Below are positions 57,643 through 64,000 of a stretch of 64,000 nucleotides of DNA, in pieces (position 1 is the first letter of the stretch; the number at the start of each line of letters is the position of its first letter). The notes beneath the pieces were generated by a model. That model worked only from the letters and a program-made list of their open reading frames with translations, was not told where the DNA came from and did no database searches. Both the position numbers and the translations under genes were made by a program. Origin of the DNA: Ignelater luminosus (taxonomy: Eukaryota > Arthropoda > Insecta > Coleoptera > Elateridae); the NCBI GenBank assembly GCA_011009095.1, contig VTPC01091253.1, positions 5,976 to 69,975 on the forward strand, written 5' to 3'.

Positions 57643-59745
57643 TTAATAATAAACATACACCAAGTTTTTGCTAGAAGCATTACATATTTTAAAATCAACA
57701 TTGCATTTCTCTAACTTTGCTGCAAAATCTCTATGAAGTCTACTTAAGAAGTAATGATTCCGTGGATTCATATTAGTTGGCAAAATATGGAAATACTTGA
57801 AACCGTTTTCCCTATTGTGTATTTGCATTTGACATATTTTCTTCAATAATTCCATGTTTTCAATAATACCATGAAAATCAAAATATTTTAAATTTATGCA
57901 TTCATGTATCAGTTCCAATATGAGGTCATCAAGCACTTCCCGATTGTAATTAATTTGCAAACAAATATTCTCTATAAACAAGCCTTTTAGCTATTTAAGT
58001 TAATATTTTTTCTGTTTTACTTACCTAATGTTTTGCAATAATTCTTTATTAATAGTAAGATTGTTCTTCTATACTGTCGACTCCTAGTTTGATCCCAGAT
58101 TCTACCACAAGTTAGCGTGAATGTAGTTAATGGAATAGCCTCTCTTAATACCATGTAAATATCATCGAAATGGCAAATATTTTCTAAAAGGACACTGCAT
58201 AAAGAAATGAGCAAAAACCCTCTTTATTAAATCTTATTCTCACTTAGGTGCATTGCTACTTTCAATTTAGGGCATTGCATATGCAGCTTCTTCCATGTTT
58301 GTTCCGATATTAAAGCACGTGTGTGGTCATAATCTCGTACGGTAACATCTAGATATGCCAGTTCAGTATTTTTGCTTAATATTATTGCGTCTAAGACTCC
58401 TCCACAAAGGACCGTGTAATCCAATCTTAAAACGCACAAATTCGATAAATGCTCAATGCAACTTATAAATGTAACCGATTCAAACATTGAAGGCCCTACG
58501 TGATGACAGTTACTGATATCCATGTGTTTCAGATTGTTTACCGATGACAGACATGCTGCTAGTAGTTTAACACAATCACCTTTATTGAAATTAACATTGA
58601 AAAAACTTACTTTAACTAAATTTATCTGTGACCTGAAAACAAATTATGCCTAAATGTGACATTAGGGTGCCCATAATATTGATTGGAAAGGTGTTCACAA
58701 AATTTTAAGTCTCATCACTTGTTAAAACACAGTTTGGTACTGTAAAGCTTGCCAAACGAGTTCACATGACCTTGGCTAGGCCGGCATATTTTTTTCAATT
58801 AAATCTAAAAGAAATAAATTGTTCATCTCTACATATCTACTTGTAACCTCACGTCAAAAATCTTTCTCTTATCTTTCTCTCATCTTCATGATTCTTTGTT
58901 TTTGGTCAAAGATCATAAATTGGAGTTTCTAAATTTCGACACATTACAGAAGTTCAGGCATTGATTATGGAAGAGATTTTTTTGCAACTTGTACTGCAAA
59001 CAGTAAAGATAGAAATCTTGAAAGATAATAGGAGGATAAGCCAAAAAAGTCTGCATGTACAGCAGGTAAGTTTCAGATGTTTTTGGTTTTTTGAGTTCGA
59101 AAATTAAGAAAAGTGTTTTGAGTGACGTAATACAAAAACCAAGAAAGCTTTTTATAAGGTTCTATTATATCATGGAAAGTTTTCAAGTTTTTCTAAATTA
59201 AATCCAAACTGACAAAGTTTAAATCTTCAGACTTTTGCAAACACCTTTTATTCATTACCAAACAGACTTACCTTAAAAACTTACATAAATGATAGGTAAT
59301 CTTTTTAAATTTTGGAATTTCATACCAATCGACAATTTTCACAGATTTTAACTGGATAAAAGAATCTTGCAGAATCATTATGTACCGACAAGCTCTTTTA
59401 GAAAATTCTTGCAAGCCATGCTGCATCCATCGAGCTGGTAAACGTGGATTGGCCCAACAGAATTCCATTGCCTTAAAATGCTCATGGTATTGCTTGGTGG
59501 CTATTATAGTGCTTGGTTCTAATTGTACAATACAGGACAAATTACTTAAAAGAAAATATTTGGGGAGACACAATAATACCCATTAGATCTGTATCGAGAT
59601 ATATAATCATGTTCTTCCAAAGATATGGACAATCAAGTGCATATTTCCAACGGGTACAAACCATTGAACAAGTAATGCGATCCTTTCGTGGTAAATATTG
59701 GAAAATTTCCGCCAGTAATTCCAAAGGCAAATTATTGAATGACAT
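57643..59745 (-). CDS. FBXO39: FBXO39-like F-box / leucine-rich repeat protein
   Basis: Five exons (59745-59580, 59518-59272, 58632-58244, 58183-58025, 57971-57643), 429 residues against 442 in human FBXO39. The F-box is at residues 5-46 (NLPLELLAEIFQYLPRKDR, VCTRWKYALDCPYLW). Irregular leucine-rich repeats follow, including VSFFNVNFNKGDCVKLL, LKHMDISNCHHVG, LCVLRLDYTVLCGG and LKYFDFHG. The short introns are 53-61 bp; the second is 639 bp. In exon 4 the acceptor CCTTTTAG was chosen over the nearer TATGCAG because only it keeps frame, and it gives the same spacing as the human protein. It would act as a substrate receptor of an SCF ubiquitin ligase; the substrate is unknown. Orthology to FBXO39 specifically is a best guess. 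Confidence 0.85.
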
Positions 59746-59764
59746 TTTATCTACATAAATTTGT

Positions 59765-59974
59765 TTATGCTTCTAACGTATATCCTAACTCTAAAGTTTT
59801 TTTATACCTAAAATAATTTAATGCGACATCTGCCAAAAAATCGGGATTGTTTTTTATTTCTATGACAACTACAAAGATCATCGCAACTTCTATGAAGAGG
59901 TCGAAAAAGGAATAATATATGCTGTTTACAATCTTTTTGAATAAGGGTTGACCATGGAGATTTGACATTCTCAC
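59765..59974 (-). CDS. Small membrane-protein frame or upstream exon, unknown
   Basis: Just upstream of the F-box gene on the same strand. From the second ATG it reads MSNLHGQPLFKKIVNSIYY, then a hydrophobic span (IEVAMIFVVVIEI) and NNPDFLADVALNYF, followed by AG-GTATAA, a possible splice donor. Read through, the frame ends at 59765. It could be a small gene, an upstream open frame of the F-box transcript, or a 5' exon of another gene. No family recognised. Confidence 0.3.
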   Translation of the reverse strand: MRMSNLHGQPLFKKIVNSIYYSFFDLFIEVAMIFVVVIEIKNNPDFLADVALNYFRYKKTLELGYTLEA

Positions 59975-62312
59975 GCTGTATATAATTTTGACAGCGTTGC
60001 TATGATTAATAATTTACTAATTGGGATATACCATTACAACCTAATTGATTTGCTATTTCTTTGATTTCCTGTTAGACCAATACTTTTGGAACATGTTTAT
60101 TTTCCTACCCAGGAATTGTACAGCCAACCTGGTTAACAATTTTGCAACACAATACCATACCAACTCTTATTCAAAAAGATCGTAACAGCATTATACTGTA
60201 TAATAGAATCCTTGAATGCAAATATACTGGGTTGAGCAGAAACACCTGATACATTTCAAAAGGAAAATGAGCCTACAGGTTGACAATGTTGCCCTGCTCT
60301 GTTCAGTGTAGCTGACACCTTGGAACTCACTTTGCTGCGGAGCCTTGGTCTGTACGGGATCATGTCGCTGTTGTTAAATTATTTATTTGAACTAACTCTC
60401 AACTAGAATTGCGCAGGCAGTTTACTTGACGTGATGCATTTTTCTTTTACGGATGTCAACGTTTGAAGAAGGTTCTATTGTTGACAGAAAACCGGACGTA
60501 GATCTTTTCGTAATGAAGGTGTTCCGAGATGGTGCATCACCTCGATTAAACTGCCTACGGAATTCCCGTTAGAATTAGTTGAAATAAATAATTCAACAAC
60601 AGCGATTCGATCATGCATATCAGCTGCTACAATGTGCTGCCAACCTACCGGTTCAGAAGAGTTAGTAGATTTTCGAGTCACCAAAGTCTCTTTCATGCCA
60701 CACCCACCCTATTCCCATTACAGTATGCGTGTGTCGTTCTACAGAACCTTTAATCTTCAACCGCAATTACATCAGTCAATTACGACCAGCAAGATTCAGA
60801 TCTCACTTGATCTCTACTGACTTCTACACTGCTGGCTGAAGAGGAATATTTTCTATAACGAAGGACAAAAAAAAACGAAGACACTCTAATACGTTCAGCC
60901 TTGGATAGCATTAATCCAGTTAGGGTGAATCTTAGTAGAATATATCACGAGGACATCTATTAAAAATAATTAGTAATTTAATGATGTCAAAGGAAAGTAA
61001 GTGGTGTTCAGCTAGATACAAAAACAAAGAAAGGCTGATCAGGACACAGTTGGACGGAAATCCGTCAGTTAGAACAGCAGTAGCTCCTGAGGATTTACAG
61101 ACCTTGATTGTAGAGATCCGACTGATTACTTCACTTCTACAGCGCGTGCGTGTAGAGGTGTAACCCCGGCCAGTTATCTGTTTTCGTCAATCACACATCT
61201 AATCATATGTATCGCCTCAGTCTCGTCTTTGCCTTTACATCTACACCATGTGTCAGCCGACCAAAAACAACAACAAGCACATGTATGAACCGCCAAAAAT
61301 CAGGATGCCGGCACTCCAGTACACAAATTTATTCGCCATCACACCAGACAACATCTGCTATTCACTTACGGACAGAAAGAAATATTACGCCATACATCAT
61401 AAACAACCAGAGCGATACTAGCAAGTCCTCCTACCACTCCGACTGAAAGGGAAATAAAACATTGATCAGCAACATCAAGAACACAAAGAAGTCAAGCAGT
61501 GTCATGGAAACGATCGGTTTAAAGTTAGCAAGACTTTAAATGAAATTACTGCAGCAGGTTAAAATGCTTGCATTCAATTCTTTTGGGCTAAATTTTTGTT
61601 TTGCAGATAGTTTAACCTCCCCCCCATCTTCGACTCAAGAGCTAGTAGCTGTCATTCTTTATTTCTGTATGGGCTAAATCTTTAAGGAGAAACAATCATT
61701 TCCAATACGAAAGTCTTTCTGAAGGTTAATAAGAGACGATTCTACTAAAGGACTAAGTTTGTCTTTTAGTCGCAAGTCGTTTTTTCATGTTCAGGTTGTT
61801 GTACTAGTTAGGAATGAACATGAGATTACTCGGAAAGAGGTGAATAACAATTTTAATAATTTGATTGTCCACCTTTAAGGTTTAAAACTTTGTATACTCA
61901 TCTACACAAAAAGACAACTTGCAAGTTACATAAATAATTAGTGAATGAAAAGTTTAAAGAAAAATTTGGAAGAAATCTTGATTAGATCTTTCTGTAACAA
62001 GTTCTGAAAGTGTAATAGAGACAATTTACAGTTGGTATATAAAGAAAAGATACTGAGACTATTTTATTATAAATATGTTCATAACCTCACAATTTTGTTT
62101 TGTTTTATTAATAATTCAACAAGAAACCTAGATGCTCAACTCGTGCTTCTAGTAGTATACTTGTGCTTTCAGATTTCCATTTTCACAATATGAAACCTTC
62201 AGCTGATGGAATATTTGTATACAAACATTATACAGAACTTGTCTTCATAATCAAATCCACTGTTTTTTTAAAAACTCACTTTTAAAAACTTAGAAGTTTT
62301 CAATTTTTTGTC
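59975..62312. other. Intergenic, nothing secure
   Basis: GTTGCTATGATT at about 59996-60007 is a half X-box. The GC-richer stretch 60440-60830 and the frames at 60981-61446 have no recognised domain; a decayed transposon is possible. Confidence 0.35.
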
Positions 62313-63183
62313 TCAATAGTCTTGCATCGATAAACATGTAGCCGATGATCGCCGAAAACAGTGTCCGGTGTACAATTCTGGATTTTCCAGATGTAAATAG
62401 GTAGCTATCTGTTTCGGTATGTTACCGAATTTGTTTTTACCTACCGGCTGTCTAGTACATTTTTGATTTTGATAATTTAAAAAGAAACGGCGTTCATTCA
62501 CATTAGATGGTCTAAGAGTTGCATATTTCTTATAGATCTCATAAAATTCGCCTGTAATTGTAAACGCGCGTGGTTTTTTTGTTTTAGTGTCAAGTATTCT
62601 AATAAGAACGGCAGATCCCAGATCTTCAATATCATCAATCTTCAGTTGGGATAATTCTTGTTTACGGCAAGCACCAGTAATGCCGACAATTAATGCCACC
62701 TAAAATAATAAATAAATTAATGTTTAATAATAAAAAATTTTCCTGTTTTAAATTTACTTTTGTGAAGAGGTACTTGTCATCTGGGGCATCATCGAGAAAT
62801 TGATTGACTTCCTGCGATGTTAGAATTTTTGATTTCTGTGGCTTATAGCCATCTGACTTACGTCTCAATAGTGCTCTTAATTTCAGGTACTGTGTGATAT
62901 CCACATAATTATAAATACTAAGAGTACTTCGCAACATTGAATATTGTGCCCATAAGCTACTTGGTTTTATTTTTTCAGATAATTCTCTAAAGTAGGTCAT
63001 CAATACATCTTCAGAAAAGGATGATTTGATATCTTTGGCTTCTCGCCAGTTCATAAACTGATTATAAGATACCTCATACCTCTGTCGCGTTTTCTCAGGT
63101 AATAAATTCAAAGAATTGTTCTGGGACCCTTCGACAACAATCGGTGGGATACACTCCATGCCTGAATCGCTGCTGGCGTCCAT
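62313..63183 (-). CDS. Crypton-like tyrosine recombinase, C-terminus missing
   Basis: Two exons joined by a 58-bp GT-AG intron (63183-62758 and 62699-62313), 270 residues. The first part has an N-terminal core-binding-like region (KTRQRYEVSYNQFMNWREAK, SLWAQYSMLRSTLSIYNYVD, KSKILTSQEVNQFLDDAPDD). The catalytic part starts VALIVGITGACRKQELSQLK with the first arginine at 154, then VLIRILDTKTKKPRAFTI, CTRQPVGKNKFGNIPKQIAT and TGHCFRRSSAT, giving the H255-x-x-R258 pair. After ATCLSMQDY there is a stop, so the final R/tyrosine nucleophile region is absent. Proteins of this type are multicopy in arthropod genomes and derive from Crypton-type DNA transposons. A more upstream ATG (63231) is in frame, but a TTTATAG acceptor just before the chosen start suggests a 5' UTR exon. 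Confidence 0.8.
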
Positions 63184-63539
63184 ATTCGTTTCTCCTAGGG
63201 CCCTATAAAAAAAGCGACCCATTTCATACAATTAAGTAAGCAGGAAAATTGGCAATTTCATTTATCTGTTGAAAAGGTGCTGCATTATTATAACGCACAT
63301 GTGTGTTATGATATGGCAAGCTTTCCTTCACAATTCAAAGAACTGTATTTAGTCAAAAACGTTTATTAATACTTCCAAATACAAGGCAATTCAAGTGGCA
63401 GATCAATTGTCTTACTTTCTATATAATCTGTCCTCTGGTCAACTAACTTATAAGTCCTAAACAAGAAATTAAGTTTAATACCTCTGAAGAAAATAATATT
63501 GATAACTAACTTAACCTAAATTATTGTCCTATTGTTTTA
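63184..63539. other. Upstream region of the recombinase
   Basis: AT-rich; no feature recognised. Confidence 0.35.
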
Positions 63540-64000
63540 TGTACATTCTTTGAAGTGAATTCAATGATGTATGAGTTATATGTATCTTCAAAGGTAGAAT
63601 TGGAGCAAATGATTTTAAACAGACTTTACACTGGTAAGGTATGCAAACGGGTTAGGCTAGTACTTTTAGCAAAACTTTTTCCACATTTTGTACATTTAAT
63701 TGATTTCGTAAACTATTTATAGTTTTCCACAAATATCACAAATGTACCGTTTGTTTTTGTCTTAAAATCCTTGTCGCATATTTCACAGTGGTACATTTTG
63801 ATTGAATCTGGTTCATGTAATTTCACGTGATCTCTTAAGGAAGCTGCAGTTTTAAATGGTTTACCACAAACTTTACATCCAAAAAGGGTATTTCCATGAT
63901 CTTTCAAAACATGTCTTTTCAGTTCAGTCGTACTAAGACCTGTTTGACAGTATGAAAAACTCTCTGATAAATTTCATAGAAATTACTTTTTAAAAAATTC
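63540..64000 (-). pseudogene. Decayed C2H2 zinc-finger array (continues beyond window)
   Basis: Minus-strand frames carry successive finger pieces: ELKRHVLKDHG, a complete finger FGCKVCGKPFKTAASLRDHV-KLH, YHCEICDKDFKTKTN, RYICDICGKL, IKCTKCGKSFAKSTSLTRLH and YQCKVCLKSFAPILPLKIHI-THT. The pieces fall in different frames, are separated by stops (for example after GKL and HTLPV), and two fingers have lost their histidine halves. One 64-residue open frame (63713-63907) covers one and a half fingers. This looks like the 3' end of a zinc-finger gene in decay; alternative splicing could rescue only part. Confidence 0.65.

Noticed and set aside
58200..58226. TATGCAG as acceptor for F-box exon 4
   Set aside because: It shifts the frame into an immediate stop; the next AG (CCTTTTAG) restores frame and family spacing.
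63184..63231. Upstream in-frame ATG for the recombinase (MYEMGRFFY)
   Set aside because: A TTTATAG acceptor lies between it and the next ATG, so the upstream part is probably intron.

Overview
The window reads as nuclear DNA of an insect. It is strongly AT-rich with mostly compact introns (many 47-60 bp, GT-AG). It carries a mariner of the irritans type, many decayed transposons and a set of ordinary conserved insect genes. The order cannot be fixed from the sequence. Exon models were built by hand: splice sites were chosen so that phase, reading frame and family similarity all agree, and lengths follow from those choices. Two assembly gaps are present (400 N at 12627-13026 and 10 N at 47219-47228).

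Layout. About 1-26.9 kb is one gene on the minus strand for a GPI-anchored Ly6/uPAR-type protein: signal-peptide exon at 26.7 kb, three-finger exon at 6.1-6.4 kb, last exon at 2.0-2.2 kb. Its roughly 20-kb first intron is a repeat store. It holds LINE and LTR-element scraps, a foldback MITE, a 155-bp satellite of about 4 kb that was split by a nearly intact mariner, two blocks of a 42-bp minisatellite, and a cuticle-gene-like TATA/first-exon pair on the plus strand with no visible second exon. A Helitron end lies in the second intron. 27-32.9 kb is intergenic: a second foldback MITE, the main 42-bp minisatellite block, a membrane-anchor-like exon of an unknown gene, and a 99-bp inverted repeat.

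33-37.2 kb carries KDM8/JMJD5 (plus, five exons) converging on an intronless 528-residue VWA-domain protein (minus) of uncertain, perhaps transferred, origin. 38-42 kb is transposon debris: a Tc1/mariner-superfamily transposase fragment between two 120-bp direct repeats, and a broken LINE reverse transcriptase. 43.3-52 kb is a housekeeping block: BCAP31 and a 13-exon glutaminyl-tRNA synthetase on the minus strand, the latter head-to-head with the intronless Rieske iron-sulfur subunit of complex III. 55-59.8 kb holds PACRG (plus), DYNLT2B (minus) and an FBXO39-like F-box protein (minus). The first two are ciliary genes and PACRG has a perfect RFX X-box match 98 bp upstream. 62.3-64 kb ends with a spliced Crypton-like tyrosine recombinase lacking its C-terminus and a decayed C2H2 zinc-finger array.

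How the genes relate. Most are independent. The two plausible functional groupings are the shared promoter of glutaminyl-tRNA synthetase and the Rieske subunit, and the neighbouring ciliary genes PACRG and DYNLT2B, which in insects would be expected in sperm and ciliated sensory neurons.
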